Source of the DNA: Bacteroidia bacterium
Lineage (GTDB): Bacteria; Bacteroidota; Bacteroidia; Flavobacteriales; Flavobacteriaceae
Length of the DNA stretch: 64,000 bases
NCBI GenBank assembly: GCA_030428705.1
Contig: JAUIDI010000009.1
Coordinates: 1-64,000 of the forward strand
Direction: 5' to 3'
The notes under the pieces are model-generated. The model was not told where the DNA came from, did not search any database, and saw only the letters and a list, made by a program, of their open reading frames with translations. Each line of letters begins with the position of its first letter. The first letter of the stretch is position 1. The position numbers were made by a program, and so were the translations under genes. Below are positions 1 to 10,554 of this stretch, one piece after another.

Positions 1-889
<889 letters not shown>

Positions 890-916
890 GGTAACCGAAT
901 ACGATCCCAAATCGAT

Positions 917-2935
917 TTGAAACAACTGTTCACATATAAATCATTAATCCTCAGTTTTGTTTTTACAATGCTGGGGATTGTTGTATCAAATGCTCAGTTT
1001 TTACTTCAGGCCCCGAATAGTGGAGACGAAAGTAACTATCGATGGTACGAAGCCTCGGACACAAGTACAATTCTAGGAACTGATTCTTTTCTTGAAGTTA
1101 CAGAAAGAGGGGTATATTTTGCCCTTTACGATGGTACATTATGTGGTAAGAACGCTTCGAGCTATTTTATTTTAACCAATTGCAATTCGCCTTATAACGA
1201 GGTTACACTCGATATTACGGACAATACGGCCAACGTTTCACCAAGTGCGACGTTGACTTGGAGTCCAGCGGTATCGGGCGATCAAACCCGACCTACGGTA
1301 ATTGCTACAGAAAGTCCGGTGAAATATACGGCTACGATTACCAAAATCGGTAACAGTTTCAATCTGCCAAGTTTTACCGTGGTCTGTATCTACGAAGCGG
1401 CAACCTTGGTCGATGATGTCGTAACCACTGACGAAGATCAGTCGGTCGTTATCGATGTTTTTGCCAATGATTCAGATCTGCCGGATTCGGGTACATTGAC
1501 TACGACGAACCCGACCAATGGTACGGTTACGGTCGACAATAACGGCACACCCAATGATCCTAAGGACGATATCGTTACTTACATTCCGAACCCTGATTAC
1601 AATGGATCCGATAGTTTTGATTATACCGTCTGTAATACATTTGGCGATTGCAGTACGGCCACGGTAACGATCGATGTGCTTCCAATCGTTGATGCGCTCG
1701 ATGATTCGGTTGCCACTACCGAGAACACACCTGTTGATATTGATATACTAGCGAACGATAACGATATTCCGACCGTTGGAACCTTGACAATAACAAATCC
1801 ATCCAGTGGAACGGCTACCATCAATGATAACGGTACTCCGAACGATCCATCGGACGATAATGTCACCTATACCCCGAATAGTTCATTTGTGGGTACGGAT
1901 TCTTTTACCTATACGCTTTGTGATAATTCGGGCAACTGTAGTACGGCGACCGTTACCGTTGTTGTCACCGATGCTATAGATTTGGATAGTGATGATGATG
2001 GTATCGTCGATAGTTTTGAAGATCTTAATCTGGATGCCGATAACGACCCATCAACGAATCCAACGGACACGGATAGCGATGGTATTCCGGATTATTTGGA
2101 TATCGATAGCGACAATGATGGTATTCCCGATAACGTTGAAGCGCAGACAACGTCAGGTTATATAGCACCGAGCGGAGTCGATGCCAATGCGAATGGGCTT
2201 GACGATGCCTATGAAAACAGTGGAAATCTGGGAATCATTCCTGAAGATACCGATGGAGATGGTCTTCCCGACTATGTGGATGATGACAGTGATAATGACA
2301 ACGTTCCCGATAGTATTGAAGGGCATGACCATGACCATGACGGGATTCCTGAAGTAACTTTGATAGGTTCCGATAAGGACGATGATGGTTTGGATGATGG
2401 CTATGAAGGGGCAACCGCAATCGATCTTGATGTCAATGACGAAATAGACGATCCATTTAACGACTTGCCAAATACGGACGGCGACGGCGAATCAGATTAC
2501 AGGGATACCGATGACGATGACGATGGTATTGCCTCAAGGGACGAGGATATGAACGGTGATGGCAATTATGCCAACGATGATAGTGATGGTAACGGTATTC
2601 CCGAATATCTCGAACCTAACATTCCCGATACTGAAATAGAGGTTTTCAACGTTATAACACCTAATGGCGATGGTGTACACGATGTGTTGACCATAACAGG
2701 TCTTGAAAACTACCCGACCAATACCATCAAAATATATAATCGATGGGGCGTTCTGGTGTATTCGACGAACGCATACAATACACAGGGTAATGTATTCGAC
2801 GGTACATCGAAAGGAAGGGTTACCGTTGATGCTAACAATAAACTACCTGTAGGCACCTATTTCTATATTTTGGATTATGAAGATGCTACAGGAAACATGC
2901 AGACGCTTTCAGGCTATTTATACCTAAACAGATAA
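917..2935 (+). CDS. Secreted T9SS substrate with tandem Ig-like domains, thrombospondin type 3 repeats and gliding-type C-terminal domain
   Basis: This is a 672-residue exported protein. Residues 1-26 form a good signal peptide ending in SNAQ, which supports the TTG start at 917; the next in-frame ATG (968) would remove its positively charged end. Two related domains follow (about 165-255 and 257-345), each starting with a DDxxxTxE motif and containing ILANDND-type strands, like the Big_9/cadherin-like modules of bacterial adhesins. Residues about 350-570 are Asp-rich calcium-binding thrombospondin type 3 repeats (DSDxDGIPD). The last 90 residues carry the ITPNGDGVHD and IYNRWGVLVY motifs of the gliding-motility C-terminal domain (TIGR04131), a type IX secretion signal that anchors proteins to the cell surface. 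The PorP/SprF gene starts two bases downstream, which is the usual pairing. It is likely a surface adhesin. Confidence 0.9.
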   Translation: MKQLFTYKSLILSFVFTMLGIVVSNAQFLLQAPNSGDESNYRWYEASDTSTILGTDSFLEVTERGVYFALYDGTLCGKNASSYFILTNCNSPYNEVTLDITDNTANVSPSATLTWSPAVSGDQTRPTVIATESPVKYTATITKIGNSFNLPSFTVVCIYEAATLVDDVVTTDEDQSVVIDVFANDSDLPDSGTLTTTNPTNGTVTVDNNGTPNDPKDDIVTYIPNPDYNGSDSFDYTVCNTFGDCSTATVTIDVLPIVDALDDSVATTENTPVDIDILANDNDIPTVGTLTITNPSSGTATINDNGTPNDPSDDNVTYTPNSSFVGTDSFTYTLCDNSGNCSTATVTVVVTDAIDLDSDDDGIVDSFEDLNLDADNDPSTNPTDTDSDGIPDYLDIDSDNDGIPDNVEAQTTSGYIAPSGVDANANGLDDAYENSGNLGIIPEDTDGDGLPDYVDDDSDNDNVPDSIEGHDHDHDGIPEVTLIGSDKDDDGLDDGYEGATAIDLDVNDEIDDPFNDLPNTDGDGESDYRDTDDDDDGIASRDEDMNGDGNYANDDSDGNGIPEYLEPNIPDTEIEVFNVITPNGDGVHDVLTITGLENYPTNTIKIYNRWGVLVYSTNAYNTQGNVFDGTSKGRVTVDANNKLPVGTYFYILDYEDATGNMQTLSGYLYLNR

Positions 2936-2937
2936 AG

Positions 2938-3897
2938 ATGTTAAGAATTAAAAAAACACCATTTACCAAGCACTATCCCAAGTTAGTGCTCTTGGTGTTT
3001 TCATTCTTGTTTTTTATGGTAGAAAATGGCAATGCCCAACAGGATGCCCAGTATACACAATATATGTACAATACGGTAAGTGTGAATCCTGGTTATGCGG
3101 GTTCCAGGGGCCACATAAGCATTGCTGCCCTTCATAGGTCGCAATGGGTAGGTCTTGAAGGCGCTCCGACGACCCAGACGTTTAACATTCATTCCCCGAT
3201 AGGTTATAGGGGAGTGGGGCTAGGGCTGTCCATCGTAAACGATAAAATAGGACCCACATCAGAGACCAATTTCGATATCGATTTTTCATATACGCTCTAT
3301 ACTTCGGCCGAGGGTAGGCTTAGTTTTGGACTTAAGGGAAGTGCCCATCTTCTGGATATACGTTTTTCCGAATTGAACCAGTATGGTCCCGATCAGACCC
3401 TGGAACAAGATATCCATAATAGATTGTCGCCCAACTTTGGAGCCGGTGTTTACTATCATACGAACAATTTCTACGCTGGTCTGTCAGTTCCGCGATTTTT
3501 GGAGACTTCTCACTTTGACGAATCTTCTTTGTCGACGGCCAAAGAGCAGATGAATTACTACTTCATAACAGGCTACGTTTGGAATTTGAATCCGTTGCTG
3601 AAGTTCAAACCGACCTTGTTGACCAAAGTGGTACGGGGGGCACCGCTTCAGGTCGACCTATCGGCGAATTTTATGTTGAACGACAAGTTCATTCTCGGTG
3701 CGGCCTATCGATGGGATGCAGCCCTGAGCGGCATGGCCGGTTTTCAGATATCCAACAAGTTTCTTATAGGTTTGGCCTATGACAAGGAAACTACCGAACT
3801 GGGAAGTGCGGCTTTCAACGATGGTTCTTTTGAGGTTATTTTACGCTATGACTTTATCACTACAAAAGGTCAGGTAAAATCCCCACGATTCTTTTAA
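2938..3897 (+). CDS. PorP/SprF family type IX secretion outer-membrane protein
   Basis: This 319-residue protein starts right after the T9SS substrate. It has a signal peptide ending near ENGNAQQ and the family hallmark QDAQYTQYMYN, followed by NPGYAGSRG. The remainder is a predicted outer-membrane beta barrel with alternating aromatic and glycine positions. PorP/SprF proteins bind a partner substrate that has a gliding-type C-terminal domain and attach it to the surface or secretion machinery. The two-base spacing to the substrate gene implies co-transcription and a dedicated pair. Family assignment is secure, the individual partner is inferred. Confidence 0.92.
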   Translation: MLRIKKTPFTKHYPKLVLLVFSFLFFMVENGNAQQDAQYTQYMYNTVSVNPGYAGSRGHISIAALHRSQWVGLEGAPTTQTFNIHSPIGYRGVGLGLSIVNDKIGPTSETNFDIDFSYTLYTSAEGRLSFGLKGSAHLLDIRFSELNQYGPDQTLEQDIHNRLSPNFGAGVYYHTNNFYAGLSVPRFLETSHFDESSLSTAKEQMNYYFITGYVWNLNPLLKFKPTLLTKVVRGAPLQVDLSANFMLNDKFILGAAYRWDAALSGMAGFQISNKFLIGLAYDKETTELGSAAFNDGSFEVILRYDFITTKGQVKSPRFF

Positions 3898-3973
3898 TAC
3901 GATTTTTTCGTTAGCTTAAATTCCTTTAGCATTATTTTATCACAGGTTAAGTGCATTAAAGAGCGAAACACCT

Positions 3974-3981
3974 TATTTTTA
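3974..3981 (+). promoter_or_regulatory. Candidate -7 promoter element of idi
   Basis: TATTTTTA resembles the Bacteroidota -7 element TAnnTTTG and lies only four bases before the idi start codon. If used, the transcript would be leaderless or nearly so. The same word precedes genes at 6022 and 29331. Confidence 0.4.
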
Positions 3982-3985
3982 CAAA

Positions 3986-4516
3986 ATGAAGGAAGAAGAA
4001 TCCGTGATTTTGGTGGATGAAAACGATGAGCAAGTTGGCACCATGCCCAAAATGGAAGCTCACGAAAAAGCATTGCTTCACAGGGCGTTTTCGGTTTTTA
4101 TAATGAACGACAACGGTGAAACTTTACTTCAACAAAGGGCTTCGAATAAATATCACTCCCCCTTGTTATGGACGAATACATGCTGCAGCCATCAGCGGGA
4201 GGGCGAAAGCAATATCGAGGCCGGTAAAAGAAGGTTAAAGGAGGAAATGGGTTTTGAAACCGAATTGAGGGAATTATTCTCTTTCATTTATAAAGCCCCT
4301 TTTGACAATGGCCTTACGGAGCATGAACTGGATCATGTGATGCTGGGTTACTACAACGAACCACCTTCGATAAACAAAGAAGAGGTTGCCGATTGGAAAT
4401 GGATGCTGCCCCAAGACATTAAGAAAGATATGGCGGAAAATCCTGCAAACTATACGGCTTGGTTCAAAATCATCTTCGATAAGTTTTATGACCATATCAC
4501 TCAATATGAATGGTAA
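3986..4516 (+). CDS. idi: Isopentenyl-diphosphate delta-isomerase, type I
   Basis: This 176-residue Nudix-fold enzyme interconverts isopentenyl and dimethylallyl diphosphate in the cytoplasm, for quinone, carotenoid and polyprenyl synthesis. The sequence contains the catalytic cysteine in NTCCSH, the Nudix-like segment GESNIEAGKRRLKEEMGF and the metal/acid motif TEHELDH. Length matches the bacterial family (about 175-180). The stop codon region overlaps a possible ATG of the next gene, so the two are probably translated from one message. Confidence 0.95.
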   Translation: MKEEESVILVDENDEQVGTMPKMEAHEKALLHRAFSVFIMNDNGETLLQQRASNKYHSPLLWTNTCCSHQREGESNIEAGKRRLKEEMGFETELRELFSFIYKAPFDNGLTEHELDHVMLGYYNEPPSINKEEVADWKWMLPQDIKKDMAENPANYTAWFKIIFDKFYDHITQYEW

Positions 4517-4518
4517 GG

Positions 4519-4926
4519 ATGAAAGTGAAAGTCAGTAGAAAAGCACATTTTAATGCGGCACATCGCCTTTTTCGCCATGATTGGGCCGATGAACGCAACA
4601 AAGAGGTATTCGGTAAATGCAGTAATCCGAATTTTCATGGCCATAATTACGAACTTATTGTAAGTGTTACCGGTGAAATCGATAACGAAACCGGATTTGT
4701 CATGGATATGAAAGTATTAAAGGAATTGATCAAGGATAAAATAGAAAATGTATTGGATCATAAAAACCTCAATCTCGAAGTGCCCGAGTTCAAAGACTTA
4801 AATCCAACTGCTGAAAATATTGCCATAGTTATCTGGAACAAGCTTCGAGGATACATTGATGCTTCAAAAGAATTGGAGGTTGTACTATACGAGACTCCCC
4901 GAAACTTTGTAACCTATTCCGGATAG
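4519..4926 (+). CDS. 6-pyruvoyl-tetrahydropterin synthase / QueD family enzyme
   Basis: This 135-residue protein of the T-fold PTPS/QueD family converts dihydroneopterin triphosphate to 6-carboxy-tetrahydropterin (queuosine route) or a related pterin. Zinc ligands are seen as AAHRL and HGHNY, and the catalytic cysteine as GKCSNPN. The start at 4519 (MKVKVSRKAHFNAAH) matches family N-termini; an ATG at 4510 would overlap the idi stop and add MVR. The sequence alone does not decide between QueD and a pterin-specific PTPS. Confidence 0.88.
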   Translation: MKVKVSRKAHFNAAHRLFRHDWADERNKEVFGKCSNPNFHGHNYELIVSVTGEIDNETGFVMDMKVLKELIKDKIENVLDHKNLNLEVPEFKDLNPTAENIAIVIWNKLRGYIDASKELEVVLYETPRNFVTYSG

Positions 4927-4992
4927 TAAAAGCCCATACCTATTGGGAATAACGAATGATGAATGGAGAATTTCAGATCAACCACCAACCCT

Positions 4993-5955
4993 ATGTACCC
5001 ATTAAAATTTAGACCGATCCTGAAAGAACGCCTTTGGGGAGGAACAAAACTAAAAGATGTTCTTGGAAAGCCGATTTCTTCCGAGATTATGGGTGAAAGT
5101 TGGGAACTTTCTACCGTAGAAGGCGATGTTTCCGTCGTTGCGAATGGTGAACTTTCAGGAACTTCGTTACAACAACTGATCGATGATAACCCAGAACAGT
5201 TGCTTGGCGAAAGTGTTTTCGAACGTTTTGGCAACGAGTTTCCCATATTGATCAAGTTTATCGATGCCAAAAAAGATTTGTCGATTCAACTGCATCCGAA
5301 CGATGAACTGGCAAAAGAACGACACAAATCTTTTGGCAAGACCGAGATGTGGTATATAATGGATGCCGATGAAGACGCCAATTTGATAGTAGGTTTCAAC
5401 AAGGATGTAAGCAAAGATGAATATTCGAAAAGTTTGGATGACGATACACTTTTAGAACTGTTGAACTACGAGCAAGTCAAAGAAGGCGATACTTTTTTTA
5501 TCAATACGGGAAAGATACATGCCATTGGAGCGGGCGTGCTTTTGGCCGAGATTCAGCAGACGTCCGATGTGACCTATCGGGTTTTCGACTTTAATCGTAA
5601 GGATAAAGATGGAAACTACCGCGAACTGCACACCGAATTGGCCTTGGATGCCATCGATTATGAAAAAAAGGATGATTTCAAAGTATTGTATCCGAAGAAA
5701 ACTGACACTGTCAATCGCATGGTTGATTGTCCTTATTTTAAGACCAACTTTTTGGAATTGACCCAAGACCTTCATTTGGACACTTCTAAAAGAGATTCGT
5801 TTTCTATCTATATGTGTGTAGGCGGGAGTGCAATCGTGTCGAATGATTTTGGACAGGCTACTATAGTGAAAGGGGAAACTGTATTGGTTTCGGCCAATTC
5901 AAAACATATTGTTTTGAAAACCAAGGGTTCAAAACTATTGGAGGTTACCATTTGA
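4993..5955 (+). CDS. manA: Mannose-6-phosphate isomerase, type I
   Basis: This 320-residue cupin-fold enzyme interconverts mannose-6-phosphate and fructose-6-phosphate, linking glycolysis to GDP-mannose and polysaccharide synthesis. Metal ligands appear as QLHPND, KTEMWYI and GKIHAIGAG. The N-terminus MYPLKFRPILKERLWGG fits the family, so I prefer the ATG at 4993; an ATG at 4963 would add ten residues without conservation I recognise. It follows the pterin enzyme on the same strand after about 65 bases. Confidence 0.92.
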   Translation: MYPLKFRPILKERLWGGTKLKDVLGKPISSEIMGESWELSTVEGDVSVVANGELSGTSLQQLIDDNPEQLLGESVFERFGNEFPILIKFIDAKKDLSIQLHPNDELAKERHKSFGKTEMWYIMDADEDANLIVGFNKDVSKDEYSKSLDDDTLLELLNYEQVKEGDTFFINTGKIHAIGAGVLLAEIQQTSDVTYRVFDFNRKDKDGNYRELHTELALDAIDYEKKDDFKVLYPKKTDTVNRMVDCPYFKTNFLELTQDLHLDTSKRDSFSIYMCVGGSAIVSNDFGQATIVKGETVLVSANSKHIVLKTKGSKLLEVTI

Positions 5956-5997
5956 AAGAAAACTACCGTTCATTAACGCGGTGAGGTCCCAAAACCT

Positions 5998-6005
5998 TAT
6001 TTTTA
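5998..6005 (+). promoter_or_regulatory. Candidate -7 promoter element of the small gene at 6022
   Basis: TATTTTTA sits 16 bases before the ATG and resembles the Bacteroidota -7 box. A matching TTTG -33 box is not at the expected spacing, so this is weak. Confidence 0.35.
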
Positions 6006-6021
6006 CCAAAAAATATTTATC

Positions 6022-6291
6022 ATGGCGAGTATTCGAGATTTAAAAAAAGATATAAACAACGTTCTTGGCGATATTATCGAGGCCGTATATATTGTTGAAA
6101 CCGCAAACGGAAAACAAGATTCAAAAGAAGGCGGTAAGATTATTGACAGCGCTATTGAGACCTTCGATGACCTTATTGCCAAAGTCAATCAGCGAAAAGT
6201 CGATAACAGAAAGGACCATTTGAAAAAGGTGCGTGAAGAATTGGAGAAAAAAGCGACGGCCCTTGTACAAGATTTGAACAAATTGGGATAA
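6022..6291 (+). CDS. Small conserved helical protein of unknown function
   Basis: The product is 89 residues, highly charged, with no signal peptide or membrane segment. It is predicted to be nearly all helical, with heptad-like spacing from about residue 55 (DHLKKVREELEKKATALVQDLNKLG). It resembles small cytoplasmic proteins common in Flavobacteriaceae, but I do not recognise a named domain. A strong terminator follows directly, so it ends the idi-manA strand run. Confidence 0.75.
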   Translation: MASIRDLKKDINNVLGDIIEAVYIVETANGKQDSKEGGKIIDSAIETFDDLIAKVNQRKVDNRKDHLKKVREELEKKATALVQDLNKLG

Positions 6292-6320
6292 GACCTTCTA
6301 TTTATAAGGTAAACAAAAAA

Positions 6321-6350
6321 TGCCCCGATGGAAACATCGGGGCATTTTTT
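6321..6350. terminator. Bidirectional intrinsic terminator
   Basis: A perfect 10-bp stem (TGCCCCGATG / CATCGGGGCA) with a GAAA tetraloop is flanked by A6 and T6 runs. It separates convergent genes ending at 6291 and 6352 and should work in both directions. Confidence 0.93.
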
Positions 6351-6351
6351 G

Positions 6352-7050
6352 TTATTCACTAATTTGATCTAAATATTGTTTTAGTTCTTTGCCGTATTTC
6401 GAATCGGCCACTTCAGGGCTCAACGAATTATAGATCGAGTCGAGATATTTGACATTGGCATCGGAGACCTCATATCGGGCGATATACGGTGCGATATAAG
6501 AGTCTTTGTTGTTCAGGGCAAAATTCACCGCGTAGGCGTACCCTCTTTGAACATTCTTGTCGCTCATTTTCTGTATCGAATCGATAGCGAGCGAATCAAG
6601 TTCCCCTGAATTGGCCGAACTGTTCATGATCTCTAAACTTTTCATATTGAAACGGGTCATGACCTTTTGATACTCTTCTAGCTTTTTATGGGTTTTCGAG
6701 CCCTCGATCTTGGCGTTGGCGTCAAAAGTGTTCCAATTCGTATTTATCGTTATGGTACCGGGTTCCCCGAAAAAGGTTATGCGGTCGTTGATATCGTTGT
6801 TGTCCTTTTTATCGAGATAGAGATAAAAAATTTCCGGACTTTCGATTTCGGTAATGAAGGTGAAACTTCCATCACCGTCAATATGCAAGGAATCGATGGT
6901 CACAAGGGTAGAATCAGGGAGCTTTTGAAGATAGAGCGTTCCCTTTTTCAAGCCTTTCACCTTTCCGGTAACCGTCATTGTTTTTTCCGAGTTTTTTTCT
7001 TGACAAGAGAATAGACATCCTATAAATAAAAACAGAAATAATTTCTTCAT
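6352..7050 (-). CDS. DUF4369 domain lipoprotein
   Basis: The product is 232 residues from the ATG at 7050, which gives a lipoprotein signal MKKLFLFLFIGCLFSC with the lipidated cysteine at residue 16; longer upstream extensions lack this. Residues about 27-125 match the DUF4369 pattern (VTGKVKGLKKGTLYLQKLPD ... DSLHIDGDGSFTF), a beta domain found at the N-terminus of many Bacteroidota periplasmic thioredoxin-like proteins. Here no thioredoxin CxxC domain follows; the C-terminal half is a helical region instead. It is likely anchored to a membrane facing the periplasm. Function unknown. Confidence 0.82.
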   Translation of the reverse strand: MKKLFLFLFIGCLFSCQEKNSEKTMTVTGKVKGLKKGTLYLQKLPDSTLVTIDSLHIDGDGSFTFITEIESPEIFYLYLDKKDNNDINDRITFFGEPGTITINTNWNTFDANAKIEGSKTHKKLEEYQKVMTRFNMKSLEIMNSSANSGELDSLAIDSIQKMSDKNVQRGYAYAVNFALNNKDSYIAPYIARYEVSDANVKYLDSIYNSLSPEVADSKYGKELKQYLDQISE

Positions 7051-7171
7051 AGTAGTTTTATAAATACAGCTAGTGAACTCATTTGGCCATTGAAAAATGC
7101 TAAATAAAATTTTATTAAAAAAGCAGGGCAAACCTAAGAATAATCAACGACTTTTTTCAAGTTTAACTATA

Positions 7172-8143
7172 TCAACGTGCATTGCCGTTCGGTGCGTTGA
7201 AGATGTCGTACTGGATCGCTTGCAATATCAGTTGAAACCCAAGTATAATCGATAGGGTAATGATCATAATGGTCCCGGTCGGTGCAAAAACATTGATTTT
7301 GGCATAATGTATCCATTTGAAAATCCCAAAGACCGTCCCAAATAGGAATAGGGGAGTCCCAAAAAATATGTAGATGGAACCGATGTTAAAATCATATAGA
7401 AAATATTCTTTCAAAATACGTTTGAAAAATGTCCGGCATAAGTTGCCCAAGAAGACAAAGACCATTTTCGACAGGCTCATATTCGATTTTTCATCCCCAT
7501 AGATGGCGGGCATATCGATGTCTTTGATAAGGGTTTTTTGAAAATACAGTTCTGCCAGTAAAGACGTTTCAAAATAATATCGGTCTGCAAGTTTTGAGAA
7601 ATCCAATTCTTTCAGCGTCTCGGCCTTAAAAGCGATAAAACCGTTGGTGGGATCGAAATTGTGCCAATATCCCGTGGCCATTTTGGTCAAAAAAGATAAT
7701 ACTAGATTTCCGAATTTACGGGGAATCGGCATGCTTTGAAGTGCCTTGGTGTTTCTGAAACGGTTTCCCTTCGTCATAGTGGCCTCTCCTTTTAAAAGAG
7801 GTTGGATAAGTGCCGGTAAGAAACTGAGGTCCATTTGGTCATCGGCATCTACTTTAACGATGATTCCAAAATCGTTTTCCAATGCGTATTCGAAACCTTT
7901 TTTGGTCGCCCCGCCCACACCTAGGTTCACTCCGTTTTCAAGAAAATGACATTTCGTCTTTTCGTTTATGGATTCCAAAATACTGTTTTTGGGCAGTTCT
8001 TCCTTGCTTTTGTCGTCGACGATAATAACGGCGTCTACAAAAGTGGGAATCTTACTTATTACATTAACAATTTGAGCTGATGCATTATAGTATGGAATAA
8101 CTATGGCTATTCTGGTGTCGGTATTGAACAATTCGTTTTCCAT
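7172..8143 (-). CDS. Family 2 glycosyltransferase with C-terminal membrane segments
   Basis: This 323-residue protein has an N-terminal GT-A fold: IAIVIPYYN, the IIVDDKS acidic motif, and the VKVDADDQMD DXD-type metal site near residue 100. Two hydrophobic segments near the C-terminus (about 250-310) resemble DPM1/GtrB-like polyprenyl-phosphate glycosyltransferases. These transfer a sugar to a lipid carrier at the inner membrane. It starts 11 bases after the TMTC-like gene ends, so the two are probably one operon. That would fit provision of the lipid-linked sugar used by its neighbour, which is inference. Confidence 0.85.
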   Translation of the reverse strand: MENELFNTDTRIAIVIPYYNASAQIVNVISKIPTFVDAVIIVDDKSKEELPKNSILESINEKTKCHFLENGVNLGVGGATKKGFEYALENDFGIIVKVDADDQMDLSFLPALIQPLLKGEATMTKGNRFRNTKALQSMPIPRKFGNLVLSFLTKMATGYWHNFDPTNGFIAFKAETLKELDFSKLADRYYFETSLLAELYFQKTLIKDIDMPAIYGDEKSNMSLSKMVFVFLGNLCRTFFKRILKEYFLYDFNIGSIYIFFGTPLFLFGTVFGIFKWIHYAKINVFAPTGTIMIITLSIILGFQLILQAIQYDIFNAPNGNAR

Positions 8144-8154
8144 TGTAAAGTCGG

Positions 8155-10554
8155 TTATGGCGATTTTGTTCGAGCAATGGCAAAGTCAAGATTGCCTTGG
8201 GCAAGTTTATGGTTCCGGTCTATCTTTAACGCTTGATTACACGCTTCGATTGCCTTGTCATAAAGCCCCATTTGATTGTAAGCGGCACATATATTGTTAT
8301 AGGCACCGGCCGATGGCTTGATCGCAATCGATTTTTCGGCCGCCTCGACGCATGCATCATATTTTTTTAGCTTATAACATTCGAGGCTATAATTCAAAAA
8401 ATCATCGGATGTTTTCAGCAAGGCATAGTTTTTGGCGGCGGTTTCATTAAGGTTTTTGGCCTTTATCGCGTTTTTCATATTGTTCTTCGCCAATTGATAA
8501 GAGGTATCCAAGGAAACTGCCTTGGTATACGCTTCGATTGACTTGTCATAGTCCCCCAGCTCGTAATAGGCAATGCCGATATTGTTGTAGGCCGCTGCAT
8601 AATCGTTTTTTAACTTTAACGCTTGTTGCGCCGCCTCAATGGTCTCGGTGAATTTTCCTGTCTGAAAATATTTTAGGCTGAGGTCAAGGTATTTTTCAGC
8701 AGATGGGGATTTTTTGACATCTTCTTCGAAAAGTGCTATTTCAGATTTTTTATCGGCCGCTACCCCCAAATATTTTGTTGCCATTTCGTTTTGTAGCGAA
8801 TTGGTCAAAATCTTTTGGGCAAAATTCCTTAGATTCTCCCATTGTTCGGTTTTATGGTAAACTTCCATTAGCATGGTATTTGCCAAATGATAATTTGGGG
8901 CAATCTCGACCGCTTTTTCCAAATAGCCCTGTGCTTCTTCAAATCTATTATGGCCTGCCAAGAATCTCGCATAATAATAAAAGCTACTATGATTGGAAGG
9001 GTTAAGCTCCAAGGCCTTTTTAAAATATTCTTCCGCTTTGGCCGTATCGCCCTGCGCATTTTTAAGGATTCCAAGATTTATATTTAAGGTGGAATAATCG
9101 GGATTGATTTCGAAAGCTTTGAGATAGTACTTTTCCGCTTCGGGATAATCACCCTTTCTCATAAGTGCCAAACCATAGTTCATTAGTCCGCGTCCGTTGT
9201 TCGGACTTTTTTCGGCAACATCCTTCCACAGGCTCAACTTAGTGTTCCATACTTTGTTGCGCGCTCTGATTCCGTATATATTTCCACACAAAAAAACGAG
9301 AAGCAAAGTAGCGAGAAATGCTTTCGTCGATATGGACATCGGCTTTTCCCCAAGAACCTTGTCCATAATATATTTGGTTCCAAAAACAAAAGCTATGGTA
9401 AGACCGATGTAGGGTATAAAAGTTCTATGGTCGTTGAGGACCTCGGCAAAGGGAATAAAAGAGGATGTGGGCAATAACGTAATGAAGAACCACAATAGGC
9501 CAAAGGAAAACAATCTGGTGTTTTTTCGCTTTGATGCCTTAAGCGCCAAATAAAACAATGCCGATACCGACACAATTCCTATTATGGCACGATAATCGAA
9601 TAATGAAGGGAAAACCTGCCAATCGGTATCTGCGGATAGGTTGTAAGGCACAAAATAGGTCAATATGTAGTGGCACATTACCATGGGCTGGGTAATCAGG
9701 TATTTGTACTGGCTAGGGCCGCCTGGGAAAAAAGTATCGGGCCTCATTTCGGTGTAAAAAAAGTAAAAGCCGATGGTAAGCACAAAAGCGGGCAATGTTT
9801 TCTTAAAAGATACAAGGCATTTCTTGAATTCAGCCTTTTTGTAGAAATGCAGCAGATATACCTCTTCTTCAAAGATCAAAAAATAGAGCAGCAATAGGGG
9901 TGCGAACACGAATGCCATCTCTTTGGCAAAGAAACCGATAAACGGGAATATTAAGTACAGCAGGTATTTTCGCCATATACCGCCACTCAAAAAAGCTGCA
10001 AAACCCGCAATTACACAAAGCGCCGCGGTTATTTCTGAACGCTGTATTATGTAATTGACCGTTTCTGCATTGACGCACAACAGCCCGAAAATTGTAGCGT
10101 TCAGCAATGCCCAAAATTGGTTGTATTTTGAAAAGTCCAACTTGTCGAGCAATTTTTTGATGAAAAAAAAGATAAGTACACAGGTCAGCAAAAAAGTCAC
10201 GAATATGTGAACGTGAAAAGGTTTCGGATTCAACCCTCCGGCCAATTTATAGTCAATGGCATTTTCAAGGGTCGTTAAGGGTCTGTAACTTTGGTTCGAG
10301 GCCAACGAACTAAATGTGGTGGCATCGGTAAAAAAGCGTACCGCATCGACCTGCGTGATCGAGGCATTATTTTCTATTGTGTGGCTATCATCGAATTGAA
10401 AAGAATTTGAAAAATGGTTGGAATACGCAAACGTGACCAACACCAAAACCAAAATGGCAAGTAGTAGAAAATAGGGATTTTTAAGACTTCCATTTCCATT
10501 CGAGGAGGTTGGCGTCTGTGTTCCTTGCCCTAAAAAAGAACCAAACTTACCCAT
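8155..10554 (-). CDS. TMTC-like multi-pass membrane protein with C-terminal TPR repeats
   Basis: The start at 10554 overlaps the stop of the upstream methyltransferase (ATGGGTAA), giving 799 residues; an ATG at 10587 is also open. After a cytoplasmic Ser/Gly-rich tail, residues about 25-430 contain roughly ten transmembrane helices with a DDSHTIENN acidic loop, the layout of GT-C glycosyltransferases related to eukaryotic TMTC O-mannosyltransferases. Residues about 440-795 are tandem tetratricopeptide repeats (MNYGLALMRKGDYPEAEKYY, YNNIGIAYYELGDYDKSIEAY). TPRs would bind protein acceptors or partners outside the membrane. With the adjacent GT2 it suggests protein glycosylation, which is inferred. 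No hydrolase or kinase domain is seen. Confidence 0.82.
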   Translation of the reverse strand: MGKFGSFLGQGTQTPTSSNGNGSLKNPYFLLLAILVLVLVTFAYSNHFSNSFQFDDSHTIENNASITQVDAVRFFTDATTFSSLASNQSYRPLTTLENAIDYKLAGGLNPKPFHVHIFVTFLLTCVLIFFFIKKLLDKLDFSKYNQFWALLNATIFGLLCVNAETVNYIIQRSEITAALCVIAGFAAFLSGGIWRKYLLYLIFPFIGFFAKEMAFVFAPLLLLYFLIFEEEVYLLHFYKKAEFKKCLVSFKKTLPAFVLTIGFYFFYTEMRPDTFFPGGPSQYKYLITQPMVMCHYILTYFVPYNLSADTDWQVFPSLFDYRAIIGIVSVSALFYLALKASKRKNTRLFSFGLLWFFITLLPTSSFIPFAEVLNDHRTFIPYIGLTIAFVFGTKYIMDKVLGEKPMSISTKAFLATLLLVFLCGNIYGIRARNKVWNTKLSLWKDVAEKSPNNGRGLMNYGLALMRKGDYPEAEKYYLKAFEINPDYSTLNINLGILKNAQGDTAKAEEYFKKALELNPSNHSSFYYYARFLAGHNRFEEAQGYLEKAVEIAPNYHLANTMLMEVYHKTEQWENLRNFAQKILTNSLQNEMATKYLGVAADKKSEIALFEEDVKKSPSAEKYLDLSLKYFQTGKFTETIEAAQQALKLKNDYAAAYNNIGIAYYELGDYDKSIEAYTKAVSLDTSYQLAKNNMKNAIKAKNLNETAAKNYALLKTSDDFLNYSLECYKLKKYDACVEAAEKSIAIKPSAGAYNNICAAYNQMGLYDKAIEACNQALKIDRNHKLAQGNLDFAIARTKSP